Shown piece after piece: positions 1 through 6,509 of a stretch of 12,801 nucleotides of DNA. The notes beneath the pieces were generated by a model. It searched no databases and was not told where the DNA came from. It saw only the letters and a list, made by a program, of their open reading frames with translations. The position numbers were made by a program, and so were the translations under genes. Every line of letters starts with the position of its first letter. The stretch's first letter is position 1. The DNA is from Candidatus Latescibacterota bacterium. Its GTDB lineage: Bacteria; Latescibacterota; UBA2968. The DNA is taken from NCBI GenBank assembly GCA_018650745.1, contig JABIFK010000756.1, forward strand, positions 1 through 12,801. The letters run 5' to 3'.

Positions 1-828
1 CAATTGCGTCTTTCGATATTTGCCAATCAGCCCACCATTGCGATCAATAAGCAACGCAGTGTTGTAAATGGCTTGCCCTTGGCGCTCGAGAATACTGGCA
101 CCAATATAAGCACCACGTGCCAGTGCAATTGATGCCAAACGCTCAGAAGTAGGCCCAGGAATGGGCTCCGCCCATTCTGTAGGATCACCCGATAAACGCG
201 TCGTATTAATCAACTCTGGCAAACAAATTAAATCAATCTGTCCAGTAATTGCATCAATCTGTTTCGCATAAAAATCGAGACACTCAGCAGGCGACTTGGG
301 CGCTTGGGGATTGCCAGATATCGCGGCTAAGCGCACCAAATTTTGAGCCGGCTCTTCACGCCCAGTCAAATCAAACAACCGCACGTCACCCCACCTGACC
401 AACCCACTTGCCGACCCAGACAAATAAAGGCCTAAGGTTAACCCTTGAGCCGCATCATCTTGTACCCAGTCAAAACGCAATTGGTGCCATCCTGCATCTT
501 GGGTTACAGGATCTAATTGGGCATAAAACGTTTGTTTACCATCGGTCAAAATGGCCCGAACAGATTTCCCCGGGGCCACCACACCCTCTGTCGAAAAATA
601 AGCTTCAACGCGATAGTGTTGCCCATTTTGTAAACCAGACAATGGCAATTGCCAGCATCCACAAGACAGCGGATTGTTATTGCCCTGAATGGTCAACGCA
701 GACCGCCCCCCTAATCCGCCCTGTGGGTCAACTTGAAACACAGGTGCAATTTCATCACGAGGCACCCAAGAACGCCAGGTATTTGTATCCAACATCAAAT
801 CAGAAAAGGGCAACAGATCTTCAGACAT
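1..828 (-). CDS. Carbon-nitrogen hydrolase (nitrilase superfamily) with extra N-terminal module, 3' end outside window
   Basis: This gene is absent from simple long-ORF calls because it runs off the left edge; I translated 276 residues by hand. Residues about 1-155 look like a beta-rich jelly-roll or carbohydrate-binding-like module (alternating hydrophobic strands, WHQLRFDW, LVRWGDVRLFDL). Residues about 163-276 are the first half of a nitrilase-family amidohydrolase fold. The catalytic Glu is in ICLPEL (E205) and the catalytic Lys in GKYRK (K273). The nucleophilic Cys would lie beyond position 1. Such enzymes cleave C-N bonds in amides or nitriles; the substrate cannot be told. I chose ATG 828 because GGAG lies 9 bases upstream; an in-frame ATG at 837 directly abuts that GGAG. 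The start overlaps the acetyltransferase stop by 8 bases, so translational coupling is likely. The family call is confident; the N-terminal module identity is inference. Confidence 0.85.
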   Translation of the reverse strand, partial: MSEDLLPFSDLMLDTNTWRSWVPRDEIAPVFQVDPQGGLGGRSALTIQGNNNPLSCGCWQLPLSGLQNGQHYRVEAYFSTEGVVAPGKSVRAILTDGKQTFYAQLDPVTQDAGWHQLRFDWVQDDAAQGLTLGLYLSGSASGLVRWGDVRLFDLTGREEPAQNLVRLAAISGNPQAPKSPAECLDFYAKQIDAITGQIDLICLPELINTTRLSGDPTEWAEPIPGPTSERLASIALARGAYIGASILERQGQAIYNTALLIDRNGGLIGKYRKTQL

Positions 829-1294
829 CAAACCCATCTCCACGGTTAGAGCCTCCAACAAGGCGTCGCGTTAACAGAACATGAGAGCCCTCATGTTTTA
901 ACGCACGAAACTTATGCTTTTCAAACAACCCAATGCATTTTTCAATGTGTGTATCACAAACAGCATCTAAAACCCGCAAACCATCAGCACGTAATTTATC
1001 AACCACCGATGCAACCAACAAAGACGCGACCCCAAATTGGCGATGCGTCACCCGAACCCCAATACCTGTAACAACGCCTAAAAATTCATCTTGGTCAAAA
1101 AGAATAAAACCAACAATGGTGTCGCGCTGTACAGCGACAAGCGCATGTTCCGAGCAGATATCAGGAACCGCTTGTCCATTATGGGATTCAAAAAATCTCA
1201 GACATTCTGGTGTATCAAATACCTCAGTAACCAAGCCCTCTAAAGCCGACAAGTCGTTGGTAACTGCAGGCCGAATACATAAATATGGCAACAT
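821..1294 (-). CDS. GNAT-family N-acetyltransferase
   Basis: This is a 157-residue single-domain acetyltransferase of the Gcn5-related (GNAT) family, which moves an acetyl group from acetyl-CoA to an amine. The N-terminus CIRPAVTNDL is the usual first strand (IRPA). The central ALVAVQRDTIVGFILF is the beta2-beta3 hairpin, GVRVTHRQFGVASLL is motif A with the pyrophosphate loop Q-F-G-V-A, and CIGLFEKHKF is the typical C-terminal N-x-x-A-x-x-x-Y-x-x-x-GF region in degenerate form. Length fits the family. The substrate is unknown. No clear Shine-Dalgarno sequence precedes the ATG; the upstream bases are T-rich. It overlaps the downstream nitrilase-like gene by 8 bases, so the two products are probably made together; a shared amine or amide substrate is possible but not shown. 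Confidence 0.85.
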   Translation of the reverse strand: MLPYLCIRPAVTNDLSALEGLVTEVFDTPECLRFFESHNGQAVPDICSEHALVAVQRDTIVGFILFDQDEFLGVVTGIGVRVTHRQFGVASLLVASVVDKLRADGLRVLDAVCDTHIEKCIGLFEKHKFRALKHEGSHVLLTRRLVGGSNRGDGFDV

Positions 1295-1310
1295 AAAAAA
1301 CCGCTAAAAT

Positions 1311-1354
1311 TAAGAATCACGAATCATAACACAATTCCAGATTCGTGATTCTTA
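1311..1354. repeat. Perfect 15-bp inverted repeat (hairpin) between VOC and GNAT genes
   Basis: Arms at 1311-1325 (TAAGAATCACGAATC) and 1340-1354 are exact reverse complements, with a 14-base loop. Each arm contains GATTC twice (GATTCGTGATTC on one strand). It lies in the 79-base gap downstream of the VOC gene and just before the acetyltransferase start. It could act as a weak minus-strand terminator, an mRNA stabiliser, or be a small dispersed repeat. The stem is AT-rich and the T-run TTTTTT follows only about 10 bases later (ATTTTAGCGG lies between), so a classical terminator is not certain. Confidence 0.85.
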
Positions 1355-1373
1355 TGTTCCATAAAAAATTTGA

Positions 1374-1760
1374 TTAGGCGTCTGCACGTTCCAAAAGCTC
1401 AATTTCATAACCGTCGGGATCATCCACAAAGGCCATTTTCCGGCCTTCTGGAAATGTCTCGCGCCAGTCGCTTGGCCAAATCTCAAGCCCATTCTTTTCC
1501 AATTTGTCACACAAGGCGATCAAATCGGGTACACCAATTGCAAAGTGCATCAAATCTTCAGGAACGTTCAATTCATAATCGTCAGAATAGGTGAATTCCA
1601 CCGTATGTGCATTGCCGGGCAACTCCAAATGACATACCTGATTGCCAGCAGGCGATTTATCGTTTCGGCTTTTTAAAACAAAGCCAAAATGATCGCAATA
1701 ATACTGAATCGACTTGTCCAAATCACTCACTCGAATACGTGTATGCATAAAAACAGCCAT
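1374..1760 (-). CDS. Glyoxalase I-like VOC-family protein (lactoylglutathione lyase family)
   Basis: A 128-residue vicinal-oxygen-chelate protein made of two beta-alpha-beta-beta-beta modules, close in layout to bacterial glyoxalase I (about 135 residues). All four metal ligands of the GloA type can be aligned: H6 in FMHTRIRV, E55 in HTVEFTY, H72 in LMHFAIGV and E121 in GYEIELLE. The ending FVDDPDGYEIELLE is the family signature. Glyoxalase I isomerises the methylglyoxal-thiol hemithioacetal to S-lactoyl-thiol for detoxification, so that role is likely, although many VOC proteins act on other substrates. The start is taken at ATG 1760, 6 bases after GGAG; GTG 1763 is in frame but only 3 bases from it. 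A hairpin-forming inverted repeat lies just upstream (1784-1810). The gene stands 79 bases before the acetyltransferase gene. Confidence 0.88.
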   Translation of the reverse strand: MAVFMHTRIRVSDLDKSIQYYCDHFGFVLKSRNDKSPAGNQVCHLELPGNAHTVEFTYSDDYELNVPEDLMHFAIGVPDLIALCDKLEKNGLEIWPSDWRETFPEGRKMAFVDDPDGYEIELLERADA

Positions 1761-1783
1761 CACAAGCTCCTTTCAATAATTTC

Positions 1784-1810
1784 TTGTGTCAAGAATCGAT
1801 GCTGACACAA
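1784..1810. repeat. 8-bp inverted repeat upstream of VOC gene, operator-like
   Basis: TTGTGTCA (1784-1791) and TGACACAA (1803-1810) are exact reverse complements separated by 11 bases. The element lies about 14 bases upstream of the VOC gene's GGAG site. The spacing suits a dimeric regulator's operator or a 5'-leader stem. Function is inference; I see no convincing promoter hexamers around it. Confidence 0.5.
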
Positions 1811-1958
1811 ATGAAATAGTTGGTTATTGATTCCAAATTTGACATTCTAAATACGACCCATTTTCTAACAGATCAAAGATACATACGAACAAAACAAATA
1901 CAAGGGAAAAGCACACACCTTATTTTACATAAACCAACGTCAGTAAACCTCTTTAGAC

Positions 1959-1987
1959 AAAAAAAAACAGGCTGCAAAAGCAGACCT
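1959..1987 (-). terminator. Rho-independent terminator of the HTH gene
   Basis: On the minus strand the sequence reads AGGTCTGC, loop TTTT, GCAGCCT, then G and nine T. The stem has one bulged base (A1984 on the plus strand). It lies 31 bases after the HTH gene's stop codon and closes that unit. The remaining gap, up to the VOC gene, holds no gene that I can support. Confidence 0.85.
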
Positions 1988-2018
1988 GATACAAAAACCA
2001 AACAAGATCAATCAAATA

Positions 2019-2393
2019 TTAAATTGTAGCTTGAGAAGCGTCGCAAACCGGGTCAGGCACTTGAGTCACCCCCAAAGCCAAACGCACCTGATGTACTGCG
2101 CGCCTATAATGATGCTGAACCGCACTTTTTGAAATAGAGAGCAATAAAGCAATTTCAGAATAGGTTTTGCCTTGAGATCGAAGCAGCAGAACTTCATATT
2201 TTCGCCCAGAAACAGCCGTTTCAATCACATCTTTTACTTGCGCCAAGCGCACCGGATCGGGTTGCCGTGCAATCATATGGCTAAAATGGCAAGGGGCATT
2301 CTGCTCTTGAAGGGCATCCGAGAGTCGCGCAATATCTTCAGGCGCAAAACAGACCTCTCGCACCGTATCGTATTTTACTTTTCCGTATTTCAT
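2019..2393 (-). CDS. Small protein with sigma-region-4/LuxR-like helix-turn-helix
   Basis: A 124-residue protein. Residues about 58-104 read like sigma-70 region 4: GRKYEVLLLRSQGKTYSEIA is the first part (L-R-x-x-G-x-x-x-x-EIA) and LLLSISKSAVQHHYRRAVHQ is the turn and recognition helix, where sigma factors have lgiSxxtVxxxxxRA. No region 2 precedes it; the first 55 residues are not recognisable, so it is not a complete ECF sigma factor. It is probably a DNA-binding regulator, possibly of the phage-type region-4 class. ATG 2393 has no good Shine-Dalgarno sequence and sits in a run of TATATA. A 6-bp inverted repeat (2404-2419) lies just upstream and could be an autoregulatory operator. It is transcribed divergently from the CNNM gene and has its own terminator. 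Confidence 0.7.
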   Translation of the reverse strand: MKYGKVKYDTVREVCFAPEDIARLSDALQEQNAPCHFSHMIARQPDPVRLAQVKDVIETAVSGRKYEVLLLRSQGKTYSEIALLLSISKSAVQHHYRRAVHQVRLALGVTQVPDPVCDASQATI

Positions 2394-2403
2394 AATATAT
2401 ATA

Positions 2404-2419
2404 ATAAACAGAGGTTTAT
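2404..2419. repeat. Short inverted repeat ATAAAC-N4-GTTTAT in divergent region
   Basis: ATAAAC (2404-2409) and GTTTAT (2414-2419) are exact reverse complements, 11 bases upstream of the HTH gene's start codon. The core AATAAACA recurs at 2557-2564 on the other side of the same intergenic region. It may be a binding site for the adjacent HTH protein, but such short AT-rich repeats arise by chance. Confidence 0.3.
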
Positions 2420-2511
2420 GAACATTTTACTCAAAATAAATAACATTCGATAATGTAGCCTTTTAAACGCACTCTGGCAAGAGAAAACTGGTAATAATTT
2501 GCATTTAAACA

Positions 2512-2545
2512 ACCTATCTATGTTCAAATCCCTTGACGGATAGGT
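2512..2545. repeat. 7-bp inverted repeat overlapping the candidate CNNM promoter
   Basis: ACCTATC (2512-2518) and GATAGGT (2539-2545) are exact reverse complements with a 20-base spacer. The spacer contains TTGACG (2533-2538), the best -35-like hexamer of the region, so a bound regulator could control transcription of the CNNM gene. The role is inference from position. Confidence 0.35.
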
Positions 2546-2560
2546 ATTTATGCTTAAATA
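2533..2560 (+). promoter_or_regulatory. Candidate promoter for the CNNM gene
   Basis: TTGACG (2533-2538) matches the sigma-70 -35 box at five of six bases. With a 16-base spacer it is followed by TAAATA (2555-2560), a poor -10 box. TATAAA at 2580-2585 is a better -10 but lacks a -35 at proper distance. The exact start is therefore uncertain. Confidence 0.25.
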
Positions 2561-2622
2561 AACATATATACCAACACTGTATAAAGTATCAATTTAACCC
2601 ATATTGTGGGTAGGAGCGTAAA

Positions 2623-3657
2623 GTGATAGAGCTATTCATTGTTGTTCTAGCTGTTGTACTCATATCGGGAACCTGCTCTCTTTTTGAAGCGGTTCTTTAT
2701 TCTGTCCCTGTTAGTCACGTCGAATCTCTCGCTCAAACGGGACAAAAGTCGGGTAAAATCTTGAGACGATTGCGCAACAATGTCGATCGCCCTATTTCTG
2801 CTATTTTATCTCTTAATACAATAGCCAATACTGGGGGTGCCAGTTTGGCAGGTTTTATGGCCGGAAAAATTCTTGGCAAAGACTCCATTGAAGAATATCT
2901 CTTTTCAGCAGCATTCACCCTCGCGATCCTTTTATTTGCCGAAGTTATTCCCAAAACGGTCGGCGTGGTTTATGCCCGCCCAATCGCATCACTCATTGCA
3001 CAACCCTTGCAATTGCTCGTTTGGCTTTTTACCCCTTTTATTATCCTGTGTCGTGTGGCTACAAGATTGGTTGCCAAAGAACAGGGAGAGCAAAACATCT
3101 CAGATCAAGAACTCATCTCACTTGCACGTTTAGGGCGCCGCAGTGGCTCATTGGATCCAACAGAAGCGGGTGTCATCCAAAACATTCTCTCCCTAAAGTC
3201 TAAAACGGCTGCAGAAGTTATGACGCCTCGCACAGTCGTTTTTTCACTATCAGAAAACCTCACCCTCGAAGAAGCTCGAAACCAAAAAGGATTTTGGGCA
3301 CACAGTCGCATTCCTGTTTACAGTGAAGACTTTGAAGATATTGTGGGCATCATTTTAAGAAGAGACATGTTAGCCGCTCTCACCGACGAAGATGACAATC
3401 GTACCTTATCAGATCTTATGCGCCCAGTACATTTTGTAGCAGAAAGTCACTCTTTAGACCGCATACTACAACTCTTTCTCGAAAAACGGCAACACCTCTT
3501 TATCGTGATAGATGAATACAGTGGTTTATCTGGTGTTCTTACTTTAGAAGATGTTTTAGAGGAAATTTTGGGCAAAGAAATTGTCGATGAATCAGACCAA
3601 GTAACCGACATGCGAGAATTGGCTCGAAAACGGAGACAGCAGACAAATCGGGGATAA
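2623..3657 (+). CDS. CNNM/CBS-domain membrane protein (HlyC/CorC family), putative metal-ion transporter
   Basis: A 344-residue inner-membrane protein. Residues 1-150 form the CNNM (DUF21) membrane domain: hydrophobic segments at about 3-25, 58-82, 93-117 and 121-147, with the conserved ILSLNTIANTGG (61-72) and AEVIPKTVG (106-114) motifs. Residues about 195-322 hold a CBS pair, from VMTPRTVV to FIVIDEYSGLSGVLTLEDVL. Homologues (CorB, MpfA) export or gate Mg2+ with ATP-binding CBS domains. The usual C-terminal CorC/HlyC accessory domain is missing; a short basic tail follows the CBS pair. GTG 2623 is chosen because AGGAG ends 6 bases upstream. The gene is monocistronic: it has its own upstream region and a strong terminator at 3699-3729. 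Family assignment is sure; the transported ion is inferred from homologues. Confidence 0.9.
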   Translation: MIELFIVVLAVVLISGTCSLFEAVLYSVPVSHVESLAQTGQKSGKILRRLRNNVDRPISAILSLNTIANTGGASLAGFMAGKILGKDSIEEYLFSAAFTLAILLFAEVIPKTVGVVYARPIASLIAQPLQLLVWLFTPFIILCRVATRLVAKEQGEQNISDQELISLARLGRRSGSLDPTEAGVIQNILSLKSKTAAEVMTPRTVVFSLSENLTLEEARNQKGFWAHSRIPVYSEDFEDIVGIILRRDMLAALTDEDDNRTLSDLMRPVHFVAESHSLDRILQLFLEKRQHLFIVIDEYSGLSGVLTLEDVLEEILGKEIVDESDQVTDMRELARKRRQQTNRG

Positions 3658-3698
3658 TCATTCTCGCTATGGCAAGGCTTATTCACAAGAACCTGTCT

Positions 3699-3729
3699 AA
3701 AAGGGTGGTCTTAAAGACCGCCCTTTTTT
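3699..3729 (+). terminator. Strong rho-independent terminator after the CNNM gene
   Basis: AAAAGGGTGGTCT (3699-3711) pairs with AGACCGCCCTTTT (3715-3727) around the loop TAA, with one G-U pair, and is followed by a T-run. It ends 72 bases after the CNNM gene begins to be non-coding. The T-run overlaps the first possible TTG of the next reading frame, which argues against that early start. Confidence 0.92.
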
Positions 3730-3757
3730 GTGTTCACATCTGGTATTGGATAGAAAA

Positions 3758-3777
3758 TTTGGGTATATTTGGGTATA
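3758..3777. repeat. Tandem direct repeat of TTTGGGTATA (two copies)
   Basis: Two exact 10-base copies (3758-3767, 3768-3777) are followed by TT, giving a TATTAT sequence at 3776-3781 that resembles a -10 box. No good -35 box sits 16-18 bases upstream. The repeat lies 47 bases before the RSH start codon and may be part of its promoter or a regulator site on one DNA face. Confidence 0.5.
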
Positions 3778-3811
3778 TTATAGAACACCCAGACCCAATC
3801 ACATATTGGAC

Positions 3812-3815
3812 AGGA
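3812..3815 (+). promoter_or_regulatory. Ribosome-binding site that fixes the RSH start at GTG 3824
   Basis: AGGA lies 8 bases before GTG 3824. The same reading frame stays open back to a TTG at 3728, but that codon is inside the preceding terminator and has no binding site, so the 32 extra residues are unlikely to be translated. Confidence 0.65.
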
Positions 3816-3823
3816 TAACTTTT

Positions 3824-5986
3824 GTGACCCACTCATCAAATACGGACACAAACGCCACATCAGAACACTTCCAAACCTTTCTGCAAAAGGCTCTCGAGAC
3901 CCAACCCAATCATAATGTCACCCTCTTAGAAAAAGCTTTTCAATTTGCAGTTGAAGCCCACCATGATCAATTCAGAAAATCGGGTCAACCCTACATTGAA
4001 CACGCACTTGAAGTGGCAACCATTCTCATTGATTTGCACCAAGACACGACCACGCTTGCAGCAGGTCTCTTACATGACACAGTAGGTCATGGCACTGCCA
4101 CACTTGAACAAATAGAGACCCATTTTGACAATCGTATTATGGGTCTCGTCGACGGTGTGACCAAAATCGGTGACCTGACCTTCCAATCACGAGAGGCCGA
4201 GCAAGCCGAAAACTTCCGTAAGATGTTTCTATCCATGGTACACGATCTGCGTGTTATTCTTATCAAATTTGCAGACCGTCTCCACAACATGCGTACTCTT
4301 GATGTATTGCCCTTAGAAACTCAAAAGCGCATGGCCCAAGAAAGCTTAGACATCTATGCGCCATTGGCACATCGCTTGGGTGTTGCACGCATCCGTTGGG
4401 AATTAGAAGATCTTTCTCTCAAATGGTTAGACCCAATATCATACCGTTCTATTCAAGAGAAAATTTATCACAAACGTCGAGAGCGTGAAGCATACATTGA
4501 AGAAGTACATGCGCCGCTTCAAAAAGCCTTGCACGATGCCGGCATTCGCGCAGAAATTACCGGACGCCCTAAGAATTTTTATAGCATTCATAAAAAGATG
4601 CAAACGCGTGAAAAAGAATTTGAGGATCTCTACGATTTGCTTGCCATTCGCATTTTAGTCGATACCATTCCCGAATGTTACCATGTCTTAGGGCTGGTAC
4701 ATTCTATGTATACCCCCATTATGTCACGCCTCAAAGATTTTATAGCCAACCCCAAGAGCAACAGGTACCAATCGTTACACACCACCGTCGTTGGCCCACG
4801 CAACATTATGTTAGAAGTACAACTTCGCACACACGAAATGCACGAAACAGCAGAGGTCGGTATTGCCGCACATTGGCTGTACAAAGAAGGAAAAAGTAAG
4901 GGCTCAGACCTCGATCAACATATGGCCTGGTTGCGCAGTGTTCTTGAGTGGCAAAAAGAGACCTCCGATCCTCAAGAATTTATAGAAGAACTCAAAGTAG
5001 ACCTTTTTCAACACGAAATTTACGTACTCACCCCACAAGGTGACCTCATTGAATTGCCAGAAGATGCCACACCAGTCGATTTTGCATTTGCCGTACATAC
5101 TGAAGTAGGCCATCACTGCGTTGGTGCGCGTGTAGACAATCGGCAGGTCCCCCTTTCCACACCCCTTTTAACGGGTCAGTCCGTTGAGATTGACACCTCG
5201 CCCCACCAACGCCCACATCGCGATTGGCTCACCTTTGTAAAAAGCCCAAAAGCGCGCAATGCCACTCGCCGTTACTTACGTGAAGAGGCTTTTGAGCAAA
5301 GCATTCGTTTAGGCCAAGACATGGTAGATCGTGAATTGCGTCGAAAACGAAAAAAACCCAAAGAAGAAACCCTCTCTGCCCTTGCCCCAGAGTTCCATCA
5401 ACCAGACTTAGAGCACCTCTATGCCGCAATAGGAAATGGCGATGTCCCGATGGGCAAATTTATAAACAAACTCTTTCCTAAAGCACGCCGCAGCTTAGGA
5501 GCCATTCAAGAGGAAAGCCGTGACAAGAACAAAAATGCCCTTAAAATTGATGGCTTGCGTAATCTCATGATTCACTATGCACGCTGCTGCAATCCCATTG
5601 CGGGTGATCCTGTGGTCGGCATTGTTACCCGAGGCCGAGGTATATCCGTTCATCGTCGAGACTGTACCAATCTCCCCAATTTATTAACAGACAGTGAGCG
5701 CATTGTCGATATGGATTGGGACACAAATGCACAAGAGACTTTTACTGTTACGATCCAAGTTAATGGCCACGACAGACCGCGCCTCCTGTCGGATATTACA
5801 GAAACCATCTCAGGTCTTAATATCTCAATTGTAGGGGGTAATATAGGTACCCAAAACGGCCACTTTGGGAACCGTTTCCAGATAGAAGTCAAAGATGCCA
5901 ATCACCTCGACATGCTCTTTAGCCGCTTACGCAATATAGCCAACATAATCTCAGTTCATCGCCTCGAAGACCTACCAGCCTCCTAA
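3824..5986 (+). CDS. RelA/SpoT homologue, (p)ppGpp synthetase with altered hydrolase site
   Basis: A 720-residue long RSH controlling the stringent-response alarmone (p)ppGpp. Order: HD hydrolase (about 35-195), synthetase (about 235-355), TGS (about 395-458), helical region, Zn-finger (RCCNP, C588-C589) and ACT (about 640-716). The synthetase looks active: GRPKNFYSIHKKM, YDLLAIR (D271), EVQLRT (E331), and RLKD (302-305), the RXKD type of bifunctional enzymes. The hydrolase keeps H60, H84-D85, D151 and N155 (ADRLHNMRTL), but the usual HDxxED reads HDTVGHG, so both catalytic acids (E81/D82 of Streptococcus Rel) are Gly and His. Hydrolysis may be lost or impaired, as in RelA; then another hydrolase should exist elsewhere. 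TGS and ACT suggest normal ribosome regulation. The gene is preceded by a terminator and followed closely by a pseudogene. Confidence 0.95.
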   Translation: MTHSSNTDTNATSEHFQTFLQKALETQPNHNVTLLEKAFQFAVEAHHDQFRKSGQPYIEHALEVATILIDLHQDTTTLAAGLLHDTVGHGTATLEQIETHFDNRIMGLVDGVTKIGDLTFQSREAEQAENFRKMFLSMVHDLRVILIKFADRLHNMRTLDVLPLETQKRMAQESLDIYAPLAHRLGVARIRWELEDLSLKWLDPISYRSIQEKIYHKRREREAYIEEVHAPLQKALHDAGIRAEITGRPKNFYSIHKKMQTREKEFEDLYDLLAIRILVDTIPECYHVLGLVHSMYTPIMSRLKDFIANPKSNRYQSLHTTVVGPRNIMLEVQLRTHEMHETAEVGIAAHWLYKEGKSKGSDLDQHMAWLRSVLEWQKETSDPQEFIEELKVDLFQHEIYVLTPQGDLIELPEDATPVDFAFAVHTEVGHHCVGARVDNRQVPLSTPLLTGQSVEIDTSPHQRPHRDWLTFVKSPKARNATRRYLREEAFEQSIRLGQDMVDRELRRKRKKPKEETLSALAPEFHQPDLEHLYAAIGNGDVPMGKFINKLFPKARRSLGAIQEESRDKNKNALKIDGLRNLMIHYARCCNPIAGDPVVGIVTRGRGISVHRRDCTNLPNLLTDSERIVDMDWDTNAQETFTVTIQVNGHDRPRLLSDITETISGLNISIVGGNIGTQNGHFGNRFQIEVKDANHLDMLFSRLRNIANIISVHRLEDLPAS

Positions 5987-6078
5987 GATTATCTTGCTCG
6001 GTGACGCACCCCCTCCTATCTTAATGCCTGATCATTTCCCAATATTTCAGCATTTCTTATTCCTTGCTCCCAGGCCCT

Positions 6079-6455
6079 ATGGACTCATCTTGCTTAGAAC
6101 ATCCCCTTACAGAGGAAGAAACCCTCAGATTCAAACAGGATGGATATCTCATTGTCAAAGATGTATTACCCGCCGATAGGGTTTCAGATCTCGTAACCAC
6201 CGTAGACCGCGTCGATGCTGAAGAACGCGCCCGCATGGGACATAAACCCGACGCGTACTCTTTTATGGATACTCTTATCGCTGGTTGCGTCCCAGAGATG
6301 ATATGCAGGTTGCGCATTATCTCGACCGCTGCGACCCCATCCACAAACAACTTCTGGGCGTTAGTTATTCAGGTGGTCGCGGTTTCACCTCTCCGCCCCC
6401 CGATGATGTGCCACTCAAAACTTGGCTTCAGGAAAATGAATATTTGACCACATAA
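6079..6455 (+). pseudogene. Phytanoyl-CoA dioxygenase (PhyH) family gene with central deletion and frame change
   Basis: Two pieces of one PhyH-family Fe(II)/2-oxoglutarate oxygenase abut in different frames. Positions 6079 to about 6245 encode the typical N-terminus (LTEEETLRFKQDGYLIVKDV). From about 6246 to the TAA at 6453-6455 another frame encodes a family-like C-terminus (TRRVLFYGYSYRWLRPRD, then DPIHKQLLGV and GFTSPPPDDVPLKTWL). That frame has a stop at 6243-6245, so the join lies near 6240-6250. Intact members have roughly 250-300 residues; only about 125 remain. The HxD and distal His iron ligands are gone, so no activity is expected. A frame-1 reading could still give a 127-residue nonsense-tailed protein ending at 6447. 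It lies 92 bases after the RSH gene with no terminator between. Assigning the C-terminal piece rests on recalled family patterns, not an alignment. Confidence 0.75.
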
Positions 6456-6491
6456 AAAAAGGGCTGATGCAAATGCATCAGCCCTTTTTTT
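6454..6491. terminator. Bidirectional terminator between PhyH remnant and mutS
   Basis: GGGCTGATGC (6461-6470) and GCATCAGCCC (6475-6484) form a perfect 10-bp stem with loop AAAT, flanked by seven A and seven T. It can stop transcription from both sides: the RSH/PhyH unit on the plus strand and the mutS operon on the minus strand. It starts inside the stop codon of the PhyH remnant's second frame. Confidence 0.95.
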
Positions 6492-6509
6492 ATTTTGGCA
6501 TGCGCCACA

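Noticed and set aside
933..1307. Plus-strand open frame opposite the first acetyltransferase
   Set aside because: The minus strand encodes a clear GNAT domain; the plus-strand translation has no family features.
1811..1958. Search for a small gene or RNA upstream of the VOC gene
   Set aside because: Only a short plus-strand frame of low complexity is open, without a binding site or recognisable product; no structured RNA seen.
3728..3823. TTG 3728 as start of the RSH protein
   Set aside because: The codon lies in the T-run of the preceding terminator and has no ribosome-binding site; GTG 3824 has AGGA at 8 bases and gives a normal family length.
6240..6250. Programmed ribosomal frameshift joining the two PhyH frames
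   Set aside because: There is no slippery heptamer, and the iron-site region is absent whichever way the frames are joined.
6064..6447. A complete 127-residue protein as one intact gene
   Set aside because: Only its first about 55 residues look like a PhyH N-terminus; after that another frame carries the family-like sequence, so a deletion pseudogene explains it better.
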